Origin: Lactobacillus hominis DSM 23910 = CRBIP 24.179
GTDB taxonomy: Bacteria; Bacillota; Bacilli; Lactobacillales; Lactobacillaceae
DNA: 61,006 nucleotides
Direction of reading: 5' to 3'
Assembly: GCF_000296835.1 (NCBI RefSeq)
Contig: NZ_CAKE01000034.1
Location: forward strand, 1-61,006
Under the pieces are notes generated by a model. That model was given only the letters and a program-made list of their open reading frames with translations, was not told where the DNA came from and did not search any database. A program made the position numbers and the translations under genes. How positions within the stretch are numbered: position 1 is the stretch's first letter; each line of letters opens with the position of its first letter. This document shows, piece after piece, positions 45,720-54,438 of this stretch.

Positions 45720-47678
45720 TTAATTTCTACTAGTTTCCAAAATAGAGCCATCCTCACCCATTCTGAATTTAACATTTTCGTCAATCCATTTTCTTCTCGG
45801 GGCTACTTTATCTCCCATTAAAGTGGTAACTCTACGTTCGGCTAATTGAGCGTCGTCGATCTTTACTCTGATCAAAGTCCGCGTCTCAGGGTTCATAGTT
45901 GTTTCCCATAATTGATCAGCATTCATTTCACCTAATCCTTTGAAACGCTGTAAGGCAAATCCTTTGCCCATCTCTTTGGAATCAACCGCTAATTCTTCAT
46001 CAGTCCATGCATATTGGATCTTAGCTTTATTGCCGCTGCCTTTTTGCAATTTATAAAGTGGCGGTAAGGCAATATAAACTTTGCCTGCTTCAACCATTGG
46101 GCGCATGTAACGATAAAAGAATGTTAATAACAAGATTTGAATGTGAGCACCATCGGTATCGGCATCTGTCATAATTATAATCTTATCGTAATTAGCATCT
46201 TTAATTTGAAAGTCAGATCCAACTCCAGCACCGATTGTATGAATCATTGTATTAATCTCTTCGTTTTTAAAGATATCTTGCAATTTAGCTTTTTGTGTAT
46301 TTAATACTTTACCACGTAATGGCAAAATAGCTTGAAACTTACGATCTCGCCCTTGCTTAGCAGAACCGCCGGCAGAATCACCTTCGACTAAGAATAATTC
46401 ATTTTTTTGTGGGTTACGTGATTGAGCTGGTGTCAATTTACCTGAAAGAATTTCTTTCTTTTTACGTTTTTTACCAGTTCTACTTTCATCACGAGCTTTT
46501 TTAGCAGCTTCACGTGCATCGCGTGCTTTTTGCGCTTTTTGAACTAAATTTTGGGCAAACTCACCGTTTTCCATTAAGTAGTAAGATAATTGCTCATAAA
46601 CAATGCTGTCGACCACGCTTCGAGCTTGTGGAGTACCCAGTTTTCCCTTGGTCTGTCCTTCAAATTCCAAAAGCTCTTCAGGAATCTTTACAGATAATAC
46701 AGCACTCAATCCTTCACGATAATCTGAACCTTCTAAACCTTTATCTTTGTTTTTCAAAAGACCTTGCTTTTTAGCATAATCATTAAAAGCTTTAGTAAAA
46801 CCGCTTCGTGCTCCGACTTCGTGGCTACCACCATCAGCGGTACGAACGTTATTTACGAAAGAAACAAAGTTTTCAGAATAGCCATCATTATATTGACCCG
46901 CAAATTCAACTTCGATTCCGTCTTGCTTGCCAGAGAAATAGAAAATATTTCCCATTGTGTCTTTATCTTCATTTAAATATGAAACAAAGGACTTAATCCC
47001 ATCTTCATACAAAAATTCGTCATGATGTTCAGGCTGTCTTTCATCAGTTAATGTGAACTTAACACCCTTTAACAAGAAAGCTGATTCGCGAATTCTTTCC
47101 TGAATGGTTTCATAATTGTAATTTGTTGTAGAAAAGATAGTGCTATCTGGCTTAAAAGTAATCGTCGTACCAGTCTTATCTTTAGTTTTACCTAGGTGCT
47201 TTAAAGTTCCAATGGGATGTCCACCATTATGAAATTCTTCTTCATAAGCTTCGCCACCACGAACAACTCTAACTTTTAAATATTCAGATAAAGCGTTAAC
47301 TACTGAAGAACCAACACCGTGCAAACCACCAGAAGTTTGATAGTTTTTCTCAGTAAATTTACCTCCGGCATGCAAAACAGTTAAGATAACTTCAATCGTC
47401 GGCTTGCCTGAAGCATGCATCCCTGTCGGCATACCTCTACCAAAGTCTTGCACAGTAACTGAATTATCTTTATGAATAGTTACGTTAATCTCTTTACCAT
47501 ATCCTGCCATAGCTTCGTCAACTGAGTTATCGACTATTTCATAGACAAGTTGATTTAGGCCATGTTTGTCAGTTGAACCGATATACATTCCTGGACGTTT
47601 ACGTACTGCTTCAAGTCCATGCAGGATTTGAATGGATGAATCGTCATAAGAATTAGTATTTTTATTTGTTTTAGCCAA
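45720..47678 (-). CDS. parE: DNA topoisomerase IV subunit B
   Basis: ParE is the GHKL ATPase subunit of topoisomerase IV. The 652 residues show the ATP-binding motifs (EIVDNSVDEAMAGYG, GRGMPTGMH, GGLHGVGSSVVNALS), the transducer region and the Toprim motifs (LVEGDSAGGSAKQGRDR, IMTDADTDGAHI), then QRFKGLGEMN. The start is taken as TTG at 47678, because GGAGG lies seven bases upstream; a longer frame opening at 47720 has no ribosome site. The gene is divergent from plsY, an arrangement common in lactobacilli and streptococci. Confidence 0.95.
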   Translation of the reverse strand: MAKTNKNTNSYDDSSIQILHGLEAVRKRPGMYIGSTDKHGLNQLVYEIVDNSVDEAMAGYGKEINVTIHKDNSVTVQDFGRGMPTGMHASGKPTIEVILTVLHAGGKFTEKNYQTSGGLHGVGSSVVNALSEYLKVRVVRGGEAYEEEFHNGGHPIGTLKHLGKTKDKTGTTITFKPDSTIFSTTNYNYETIQERIRESAFLLKGVKFTLTDERQPEHHDEFLYEDGIKSFVSYLNEDKDTMGNIFYFSGKQDGIEVEFAGQYNDGYSENFVSFVNNVRTADGGSHEVGARSGFTKAFNDYAKKQGLLKNKDKGLEGSDYREGLSAVLSVKIPEELLEFEGQTKGKLGTPQARSVVDSIVYEQLSYYLMENGEFAQNLVQKAQKARDAREAAKKARDESRTGKKRKKKEILSGKLTPAQSRNPQKNELFLVEGDSAGGSAKQGRDRKFQAILPLRGKVLNTQKAKLQDIFKNEEINTMIHTIGAGVGSDFQIKDANYDKIIIMTDADTDGAHIQILLLTFFYRYMRPMVEAGKVYIALPPLYKLQKGSGNKAKIQYAWTDEELAVDSKEMGKGFALQRFKGLGEMNADQLWETTMNPETRTLIRVKIDDAQLAERRVTTLMGDKVAPRRKWIDENVKFRMGEDGSILETSRN

Positions 47679-47774
47679 ATAAATTCCTCCATTTTTGAAG
47701 ACAATTAAAATCAGCCCCACATGTAACTGATCTTTTGTTAAAATTAAGGTTAGATCTAAATGGGGTTGAAAAAT

Positions 47775-48416
47775 ATGTCTATATTGTTTTATTGTCTAAC
47801 GTTTATTTTAGCATACTTAATTGGTTCATTTCCTACAGGTATGTTGATGGGAAAATTATTTTTTCATAAAGATATTAGAAAATATGGTTCAGGAAACATT
47901 GGAACAACCAATTCATTTCGTGTTTTCGGACCAGTTGCTGGGACGATTGTATTAGTTATCGATGTCTTAAAAGGCGCTTTAGCTACTGACTTGCCTTTGA
48001 TTTTTCATTTACCAGGACCTAAGTATTTACTTTTAGTAGCTGGAATTTGTGCTATTTTAGGCCATACTTTTTCCATATTTCTTAAATTTAAAGGCGGAAA
48101 AGCCGTCGCAACTAGTGCTGGCGTCTTTCTAGGCTATAATCTTAAGTTCTTTGGAATATGTGCCATCGTCTTTTTACCAATTTTATTTATTACGTCTTAT
48201 GTAAGCTTATCCAGCTTAATATCGATTGTAATAATTTTTATTGTTTCTTTTTCATTTCACGATATCTTTTTAACAATAATTTCAGGCATAATGATGCTTC
48301 TTTTATTTATTCGCCACAAGGATAATATCAAAAGGCTGATGCATCATAAAGAAAATATCATTCCTTTTGGTTTGTGGTACTGGTATAAAAAAGCTCACCA
48401 CCAATTGAAAAAGTAG
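47775..48416 (+). CDS. plsY: Glycerol-3-phosphate acyltransferase PlsY
   Basis: PlsY transfers acyl groups from acyl-phosphate to glycerol-3-phosphate, the first step of membrane phospholipid synthesis. The protein has about five membrane helices and the three conserved cytoplasmic motifs: GSFPTGMLMGK, KYGSGNIGTTNSFRVFG and HTFSIFLKFKGGKAVATSAG. The start may be ATG at 47775 (213 residues) or an ATG five codons upstream at 47760; neither ribosome site is decisive. A basic tail (WYWYKKAHHQLKK) ends the protein. It is divergent from parE. Confidence 0.93.
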   Translation: MSILFYCLTFILAYLIGSFPTGMLMGKLFFHKDIRKYGSGNIGTTNSFRVFGPVAGTIVLVIDVLKGALATDLPLIFHLPGPKYLLLVAGICAILGHTFSIFLKFKGGKAVATSAGVFLGYNLKFFGICAIVFLPILFITSYVSLSSLISIVIIFIVSFSFHDIFLTIISGIMMLLLFIRHKDNIKRLMHHKENIIPFGLWYWYKKAHHQLKK

Positions 48417-48425
48417 CTAATCAAG

Positions 48426-48457
48426 AAGTCGGTAACTTTTGCGTTACTGACTTTTTC
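48426..48457 (+). terminator. Terminator after plsY
   Basis: AAGTCGGTAAC and GTTACTGACTT pair with one wobble or mismatch around a 6-base loop and lead into TTTTCT. Confidence 0.75.
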
Positions 48458-48477
48458 TGTTAATATTATATATCATA

Positions 48478-48491
48478 CAAACATTTGTTTG
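48478..48491. promoter_or_regulatory. Palindrome upstream of the 48525 gene
   Basis: CAAACA-TT-TGTTTG is a perfect inverted repeat 33 bases before the ATG at 48525. With its flank it shares ATACAAACAT, one variable base and TGTTT with the site at 38336, so one regulator may bind both. Confidence 0.4.
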
Positions 48492-48524
48492 CAATGGAGA
48501 ATAATTTTATAAAGGCAGCAAGTT

Positions 48525-49010
48525 ATGAAAAACAAAGCCCAAAATGCTTATTTTATCTGGATTCTAGTAGAATTACCCAATGGACAAAGACAGTGGTATT
48601 GTATCAGTAAAATTCTACGTCATGCTCTTTATTGGGAGCGTGATAAAAATAAAAATAAATATTGGAAAAATAGTTTAATCGGTAGCTATATCAATGTGGC
48701 AACATCTGTTTATGTTCATAATCAAGCGCGCTTAACTGTGGCCAAAGTTTTAAAGATTAGAATTTATCCTAAACGTCCGCAAGATTGGCATTGGACTAGA
48801 AATCAATTTATCTCTGAGGACTCATTAAAGCATTTTAATACTGCTTATAATTTTATGAAGCATAATTATAGCTGGTATAACAAAATCGCTATCTGGTTTG
48901 CTTTAAGGCATTGGAAAAACGAATTAACGCAAAAGAAAATTAGCAATGCTAAGAAGAAAGTAAGAAAAATTCGTGGTAAATACGTTTATAAAAGTAAAAG
49001 AGCTCAATAG
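48525..49010 (+). CDS. Basic, tryptophan-rich protein of unknown function
   Basis: A 161-residue protein with no recognised family. It is strongly basic, especially at the C-terminus (KKKVRKIRGKYVYKSKRAQ), and rich in Trp and Tyr (WILVELPNGQRQWYC, DWHWTRNQF, SWYNKIAIWFALRHW). There is no signal peptide or clear membrane helix. AAAGG lies upstream of the ATG. The gene has an operator-like palindrome before it and a terminator overlapping its last codons, so it is a self-contained transcription unit. Composition would suit nucleic-acid binding, but that is a guess. Confidence 0.6.
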   Translation: MKNKAQNAYFIWILVELPNGQRQWYCISKILRHALYWERDKNKNKYWKNSLIGSYINVATSVYVHNQARLTVAKVLKIRIYPKRPQDWHWTRNQFISEDSLKHFNTAYNFMKHNYSWYNKIAIWFALRHWKNELTQKKISNAKKKVRKIRGKYVYKSKRAQ

Positions 49011-49021
49011 AGCTCTTTTTT
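48997..49021 (+). terminator. Terminator overlapping the 3' end of the 48525 gene
   Basis: AAAAGAGCTC and GAGCTCTTTT around a small loop, followed by further T residues. The 5' arm encodes the last residues of the protein. Confidence 0.8.
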
Positions 49022-49039
49022 AATATATTTAGTTATCCA

Positions 49040-49912
49040 TTACTGATTTCTTAATTGCTTTAAACTTTCACCAAAAATGTCCTCAATAACAGCAGGATCT
49101 CTACGGTCAAAGAATTGACTTTCGCCTTTATCTAAGCCCTTAATTTTGATCATTTCATCTTCAGTTAATTCGAAGTCAAAAATATCCAAGTACTCTTTTT
49201 GCTCTTTTTCATGAGCAGATTGTGGTGTAACAATAATATTTCTTTGAGTTAACCAGCGTAAAATTACTTGACTTACTGTCTTGTGGTACTTTTCAGCAAT
49301 ATGCTTTAATTCTTTATTTTCTAATAAATTGTCCTTATCTTGAGCAAATGGGGCTTGGGCAGCTACTGCTACGTCCCTACCCTTGAAGAAAGCGACATCA
49401 TTAGTTTGCTGGAACCATGGGTTAATTTCAATTTCATTAATTGCTGGTTTATCTTCATGGGCTAATTCCAAGTTCACGTATTGATCAGGATAAAAGTTAG
49501 CTAACCCAATCGATCTAATTTTACCTTGGCGTTTTTCATAAGATAAAGCATTCCAAGCGCCAAAAATATCACCATAAGGATGAGCTAAAACAACCAAATC
49601 AATGTAATCAGTATCCAGCTCTTTTAAAGTAAACTCAATGGCTTTATTTGCTTTTTCAAAGGTCATCTTTGAAACGTTAACTTTAGTAATAATAAACATT
49701 TGCTTACGGTCAACGCCAGTTTCCTTAATAGCTTCGCCTAAAGCAATTTGATTATCATCATTTGCACCTGCATCAATCATCCGATAACCGTTTTTAATAG
49801 CCATCTCTGCAGTTTGTCTTGCCTTTTCACGATCGCTGATTTGAGAAATATCTAGACCAACTACTGGTAGTTGATTTCCATCATTTAACTTTATTTCTGG
49901 AATTTCTGTCAT
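49040..49912 (-). CDS. Aldo/keto reductase-fold protein lacking catalytic Tyr and His
   Basis: The 290-residue sequence follows the aldo/keto reductase TIM barrel throughout (NGYRMIDAGANDDNQIALGE, FIITKVNVSKMTFEKA, GLANFYPDQYVNLE, NEIEINPWFQQ). Of the catalytic tetrad, Asp47 and Lys77 remain, but the Tyr position holds Asp52 and the His position holds Ala110 (LAHP, with His shifted by one). NADPH-contacting segments near the C-terminus also look altered. Normal carbonyl reduction is therefore doubtful. The ATG at 49912 has AAGGAGG upstream; a TTG start six codons earlier is unlikely. The frame is intact. Confidence 0.8.
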   Translation of the reverse strand: MTEIPEIKLNDGNQLPVVGLDISQISDREKARQTAEMAIKNGYRMIDAGANDDNQIALGEAIKETGVDRKQMFIITKVNVSKMTFEKANKAIEFTLKELDTDYIDLVVLAHPYGDIFGAWNALSYEKRQGKIRSIGLANFYPDQYVNLELAHEDKPAINEIEINPWFQQTNDVAFFKGRDVAVAAQAPFAQDKDNLLENKELKHIAEKYHKTVSQVILRWLTQRNIIVTPQSAHEKEQKEYLDIFDFELTEDEMIKIKGLDKGESQFFDRRDPAVIEDIFGESLKQLRNQ

Positions 49913-50005
49913 TTTTAATTCCTCCTTCAATGCTTTACACCTGTATTTTAGGTTTTATTGAAGCAGAAATAAAATAATACGAACTCCAAGATCGCCTAAT
50001 ACCAA

Positions 50006-50608
50006 TTATTTAAACTGCTGCTTTAAAATTTGGGCAAATGAATCAGTATTACTATTTCTAGCTTTACTCAATAAAAGATACTTTTCTTTTAGTTGCTTGC
50101 CTTGATTAAATAAAAAAAGCTTTTGTAAATCATCATTTTTGATTAATGGCGCTGTATATTCATTCATCAAAAAGAAACCTGATCCTGCTTGCGTCATCAA
50201 AATTGTCTCATTTAATGAATCATCGGCAATTAGTTGATTAGGAATTTTTAAGACATCACGATAATAATAGTATTCTGCTTTTTCTTCTTGAATAGAGCAT
50301 GTAATAATGCAGCTATTAGCTCTTAAGTCAGCTAACTCGACAATTTGGGCATGTTTATCAAAGGTGCCTTTTTGAATTATCGCTATTACGCTTGCATCTG
50401 CAATTTGATAAGTATTTAAAGTATTTAAATTATCTTGTCGGTCATTGACTAACGCTAAATCTATTTTTCCATCCTGCAGTTGATCAATAATATCTGAATA
50501 CGATAATGCCTTAGTTTCAAGATTTTGATCAGTGGATTTTTGCCTATAAATTGCTGCTGCTCTAGATAATTCTTTATTTCCTAAATTGTTTAAATATCCA
50601 ATAATCAT
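50006..50608 (-). pseudogene. LysR effector-domain fragment without a DNA-binding domain
   Basis: The 200 codons match the effector-binding half of a LysR regulator (start MIIGYLNNLGNKELSRAAAI, then DLALVNDRQDN and AGSGFFLMNEY), but no helix-turn-helix precedes it. The terminator of galM lies only 24 bases upstream, so the N-terminal half is physically missing. The ribosome site before the ATG is poor. It is most likely the remnant of a truncated regulator gene. A free-standing ligand-binding protein is the alternative, since the remaining frame is intact. Confidence 0.6.
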
Positions 50609-50631
50609 CTCAAAAAGTTCTTTCTATAAGC

Positions 50632-50657
50632 AAAAAAGACTGGCATCCAGTCTTTTT
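50632..50657 (-). terminator. Terminator after galM/lacX
   Basis: AAAAAGACTGG and CCAGTCTTTTT form a perfect stem with a CAT loop. Confidence 0.85.
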
Positions 50658-50660
50658 GAT

Positions 50661-51548
50661 TTATTCTTTTTCATCATGAAAGGCAATTGAAAAGCCATTT
50701 TCCCAGGTATTATTTGGAGCTAATTTATTCATACCTTTTTTATCTTCCAAATTACCACTTGCATCTACTGTATCGGCAATTCCCCACCATGGTTCAATAC
50801 AAATGTAATCAGCAGTTTGAGGATATTGTGACCATAATCCGACAAATGGAGCATTATCCATTTTAACATTAATGTGATAATTAGATTTTTCAGTTCGAAT
50901 AGAGACTTTATTACGTCCCTTTAATTGAAAGACCCAAGCATCATCTTTAAATAGCAAATCGCTAATTTCAAATAGTGAGTCTGTAGCAACTAATGATCTA
51001 TTTGCCCAATCAATAAGTGGTGCTTTTAAGGGAATTCGAATATGATCAACGGATGGCTCAAATTTGAAGTAGTAATCCGACTTAGTTAAACCATGATCAG
51101 TTGGTAAATTAAAACCAGGGTGTCCACCAATACCAAAGATCATTTCTTCATCACCAGTATTGGTTACATCAAATCTTTCTTCTAAGAGATTATTTAATAA
51201 AGTATAGGTAACTCTTAATTCAAAGTCGAAAGGATATGACTTTTTGGTTTCTTCGTTTGAGATCAATAAAAAAGTAATATGATTATCGTCTTTTTCTTCT
51301 ACTGAAAAGTCCATATTACGGGCAAAGCCGTGTTGACCCATATGGTAAGTTTGGCCTTTATAACGATATTGATCATCTTTTAAACGACCAACAATTGGAA
51401 ACAATACAGGAGCATGACGACCCCAAATCTTAGGATCAGCCTGCCACATGTACTCACGATTGCTATTGTTATCTTTAACGCTTTGAATTTCCGCACCATG
51501 GTCGGAAATAGTTGCAGTTAAAAAACTATTCTTAATTTGATAATCCAT
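50661..51548 (-). CDS. Aldose 1-epimerase family protein (LacX-like)
   Basis: A 295-residue galactose mutarotase-fold protein of the LacX subgroup. It begins MDYQIKNSFLTATISDHGAE and contains HAPVLFPIVGRL and MGQHGFARNMDF. FGIGGHPGFNLP has the His expected at the active site, and the late CIEPWWGIADT holds the catalytic glutamate. It should interconvert anomers of an aldose or phosphorylated sugar in the cytoplasm. It starts 25 bases after the hslU stop. In Bacillus codY occupies this position after clpQ-clpY. Confidence 0.85.
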   Translation of the reverse strand: MDYQIKNSFLTATISDHGAEIQSVKDNNSNREYMWQADPKIWGRHAPVLFPIVGRLKDDQYRYKGQTYHMGQHGFARNMDFSVEEKDDNHITFLLISNEETKKSYPFDFELRVTYTLLNNLLEERFDVTNTGDEEMIFGIGGHPGFNLPTDHGLTKSDYYFKFEPSVDHIRIPLKAPLIDWANRSLVATDSLFEISDLLFKDDAWVFQLKGRNKVSIRTEKSNYHINVKMDNAPFVGLWSQYPQTADYICIEPWWGIADTVDASGNLEDKKGMNKLAPNNTWENGFSIAFHDEKE

Positions 51549-51573
51549 GATAAAAACTTCTTTTTATATAAAT

Positions 51574-52968
51574 TTATAGAATGAACTTAGTTAAGTCCTT
51601 ATTGGTAATTATATCACTCAACTTTTGATCAACATACTTTTGCGTGATAGTAATTTCGCCCATGTTCATTTCTGGGCCTTCATATAAAACATCTTCCAAA
51701 AGTTTTTCTAAAATAGTTGCTAAGCGTCTTGCACCAATATTATCTGTTCCTTGGTTAACATCATAGGCAATTTCTGCAATACGATCGATAGCTTCTTGAG
51801 TAAAGATTAACTTAATACCGTCTGCTTTCAAAAGAGCAATGTATTGCTTTAAGAGCGAATTGGCTGGATCTTTCAAAATTTTGACAAAGTCTTCTTGAGT
51901 AAGCGCGTTTAATTCAACACGGATTGGAAAACGTCCTTGAAGTTCAGGAATCAAATCGCTAGGTTTACTTTCAGCAAAAGCACCAGCAGCGATGAATAAA
52001 ATGTGATCAGTCGAAACTGGACCATATTTTGTAGAAACAGTTGATCCTTCGACAATTGGCAAAATATCTCTTTGAACGCCTTCGCGAGAAACTTCGCCAG
52101 AAGTACGTTTGTTGCCAGCAGTAATTTTATCGATTTCGTCAATAAATATAATTCCGTTTTGCTGAGTTCTTTCAATTGCACGTTGGTATAAAGAATCATA
52201 ATTTACTAACTTTTTGGATTCTTCTTGAATTAAGACTTCACGTGCATCAGATACAGGAAGTGTGCGTTTAATTTTTTTCTTCGGAATCAAATCGCCCATA
52301 AGGCTAGACATATCCATGCCCATTTGTCCCATCATATCGCCCATAGGGTTAACTTTAGGAGCTTGTTCAACTTCAATTGTTACTTCACGATTTTCAAGCA
52401 GGCCCTTATCTAATTGTTCAGCTACGCTTAAGCGTTGATTGCGAATGTCATCTGTAACTTCTTCATTATCTTGATTTTGATCCATATTAAAGTTACCTGA
52501 GAGTATTTGCATCATTTGTTGCATAGAATTTTCGCGATTATCACGTTTAATGCCAGGAACTAATAATTTGACTAAACGATTATTAGCATTTTTAGTAGCT
52601 GTAATTTTTACTCGATCAAATTGCTCTTTTTCTTCCATACGGACTGCTTCTTCAACTAAGTCACGCACCATAGATTCAACGTCGCGTCCAACATAACCTA
52701 CTTCAGTAAACTTAGTAGCTTCTACTTTAACAAAGGGAGCATCGACGATTTTAGCTAAACGACGAGCAATTTCAGTTTTACCCACACCGGTAGGACCGGC
52801 CATCAAGATGTTTTTAGGAGTAATATCTTGTTGAACTTGTTTTGGCAATTGCAAGCGACGGTAACGATTATAAAGCGCAATTGCGACGGATTTTTTAGCT
52901 TCATCTTGTCCAATAATGTATTTATTTAAAAGTTCAACGATTTGTTTAGGAGTTTTTTCTTCAGACAT
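51574..52968 (-). CDS. hslU: ATP-dependent protease ATPase subunit HslU
   Basis: HslU (ClpY) is the AAA+ unfoldase that feeds substrates to HslV. The 464 residues include [20 protein letters not shown], Walker [15 protein letters not shown], the GYVGRDVES pore motif, an intermediate I-domain (about 110-240), Walker [11 protein letters not shown] and the C-terminal tail that docks into HslV. The ATG at 52968 has TAGGTG just upstream, formed at the hslV stop; an in-frame GTG three codons earlier is less likely. Confidence 0.95.
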   Translation of the reverse strand: MSEEKTPKQIVELLNKYIIGQDEAKKSVAIALYNRYRRLQLPKQVQQDITPKNILMAGPTGVGKTEIARRLAKIVDAPFVKVEATKFTEVGYVGRDVESMVRDLVEEAVRMEEKEQFDRVKITATKNANNRLVKLLVPGIKRDNRENSMQQMMQILSGNFNMDQNQDNEEVTDDIRNQRLSVAEQLDKGLLENREVTIEVEQAPKVNPMGDMMGQMGMDMSSLMGDLIPKKKIKRTLPVSDAREVLIQEESKKLVNYDSLYQRAIERTQQNGIIFIDEIDKITAGNKRTSGEVSREGVQRDILPIVEGSTVSTKYGPVSTDHILFIAAGAFAESKPSDLIPELQGRFPIRVELNALTQEDFVKILKDPANSLLKQYIALLKADGIKLIFTQEAIDRIAEIAYDVNQGTDNIGARRLATILEKLLEDVLYEGPEMNMGEITITQKYVDQKLSDIITNKDLTKFIL

Positions 52969-52977
52969 ATAATTCAC

Positions 52978-53502
52978 CTAGATTTCATCACTCGTAATAT
53001 GGTCATCAGTAAAAATATCAATTCCAGAAGCAATTTTAACTGCTTCAGTAGCAATCTCGCCTGCATCCATGCCTTGACTATGACGCGTCATGGCTAGTGC
53101 TGCAGCTTGAGCAAAGTTTCCGCCCGAACCAATAGCTACTACATCTTCGTCAGGCTCTAATACTTCACCATTACCAGAAATCAATAAAAGATCTTTATCG
53201 TTAAATGCGATAACCATGGCTTGTAATTTTGCTAAAGCAGGGTCTTTTCGCCAGCTTTGAGCCATTTCTACAGCTGCTCTTCTAAGATCACCAGAATAAG
53301 CTTCTAGTTTTCCTTCAAGCATTTCTTGTAAACTAACTGCGTCAGCTACTCCGCCAGCAAATCCAATTACAACTTTATTGTGGTAAATGCGACGAATCTT
53401 TTTAGCAGTAGCTTTAGCAATTACTTTTTCGCCTAAAGTAACTTGTCCATCACCTGCGATAGCAGTTTTTCCATTATATCTAACTGAACAAATAGTAGTC
53501 AT
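52978..53502 (-). CDS. hslV: ATP-dependent protease subunit HslV
   Basis: HslV (ClpQ) is the proteasome-like peptidase of the HslUV complex. The 174 residues start MTTICSVRYNGKTAIAGDGQ; after removal of Met the N-terminal Thr is the nucleophile, and Lys and Asp residues of the active site are present. GIDIFTDDHITSDEI ends the protein as usual. It lies one base after the xerC stop and is followed by hslU, the conserved codV-clpQ-clpY order. Confidence 0.96.
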   Translation of the reverse strand: MTTICSVRYNGKTAIAGDGQVTLGEKVIAKATAKKIRRIYHNKVVIGFAGGVADAVSLQEMLEGKLEAYSGDLRRAAVEMAQSWRKDPALAKLQAMVIAFNDKDLLLISGNGEVLEPDEDVVAIGSGGNFAQAAALAMTRHSQGMDAGEIATEAVKIASGIDIFTDDHITSDEI

Positions 53503-53503
53503 A

Positions 53504-54433
53504 TTATTTGGCCTCGTTTTCTTTATTATTTCTAGGAAAGAATTTTTGATAATCCGTTTGTAAGTGTTTCATCGTAACATGAGTATAAATTTGAGTTGTC
53601 GATAATGATTCATGTCCTAATAATTCTTGGACACTTCTTAAATCAGCGCCATTATTAAGCATTTGAGTTGCAAATGTATGTCTTAACATGTGGGGATGCA
53701 CTTTTCCCGGAATCCCAGCTTTATTAAAGACCTTTTGCATTACATATTCAATTCCGCGACTTGTTAATTTCTTCCCTTGATCATTTAAAAATACGTAATT
53801 ATTATCTGAATTTGTCTTTAATAGATCTTTCCTACTTTGATCAAGATAAGCTTTCAAAGCTTTATCTGTAGAATCGCTGAAGGGAACATAACGATCTTTA
53901 TTTCCTTTTCCGTGAACCAGAATGAGCTTTAAATCAAAATCTATTTGATCCAAAATTAAATTACTGATTTCACTTAACCGCATTCCTGTCGCATAAAAAA
54001 GTTCAAATAAAGCCAAATTTCTCTTTGAAAGATCGTCTGAATTTTGACGTAATTGATCAAGAACCTGCTTAACTTGTTTTTCATAGAAAAATTGTGGCAA
54101 GCGCTTTTGTCCTAATCTTAGACTTACAGTTTGCATTGGATCCTGCGTAATCAATTTTCTTTTTATCAAAAAATTATAAAAAGATCGCAAACTCGACATC
54201 TTACGAGATTGAGTAGTTCGTGCAAGCGATTGACTAGCTAAATTTTGTAAGAAAATCTCAGCATCTCTTGTTTGGACTTTATCCCAACCAGAAAAACCAC
54301 CATTTTCTTGTAAAAAAGCTTCGAATTCAGCTAAGTCTTTTAAATAAGCAGTAACTGTATTTTTACTATAGCCTCGTTCGTTTTTTAAATAATCATCGAA
54401 TAAATTAATAAAATCGTCTTGATTACTAGACAT
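53504..54433 (-). CDS. xerC: Tyrosine recombinase XerC
   Basis: XerC (CodV) acts with XerD at dif to resolve chromosome dimers. The 309 residues have a SAM-like core-binding domain (about 8-95) and a catalytic domain with TGMRLSE (Arg), HGKGNKDR (Lys), HMLRHTFATQ (His, Arg), LGHESLS (His) and QIYTHV (Tyr), all intact. The dif-like site at 39450 in this window is its expected target. The gene lies between trmFO and hslV, as in Bacillus. The ATG at 54433 follows the trmFO stop by five bases. Confidence 0.95.
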   Translation of the reverse strand: MSSNQDDFINLFDDYLKNERGYSKNTVTAYLKDLAEFEAFLQENGGFSGWDKVQTRDAEIFLQNLASQSLARTTQSRKMSSLRSFYNFLIKRKLITQDPMQTVSLRLGQKRLPQFFYEKQVKQVLDQLRQNSDDLSKRNLALFELFYATGMRLSEISNLILDQIDFDLKLILVHGKGNKDRYVPFSDSTDKALKAYLDQSRKDLLKTNSDNNYVFLNDQGKKLTSRGIEYVMQKVFNKAGIPGKVHPHMLRHTFATQMLNNGADLRSVQELLGHESLSTTQIYTHVTMKHLQTDYQKFFPRNNKENEAK

Positions 54434-54438
54434 TTGTC

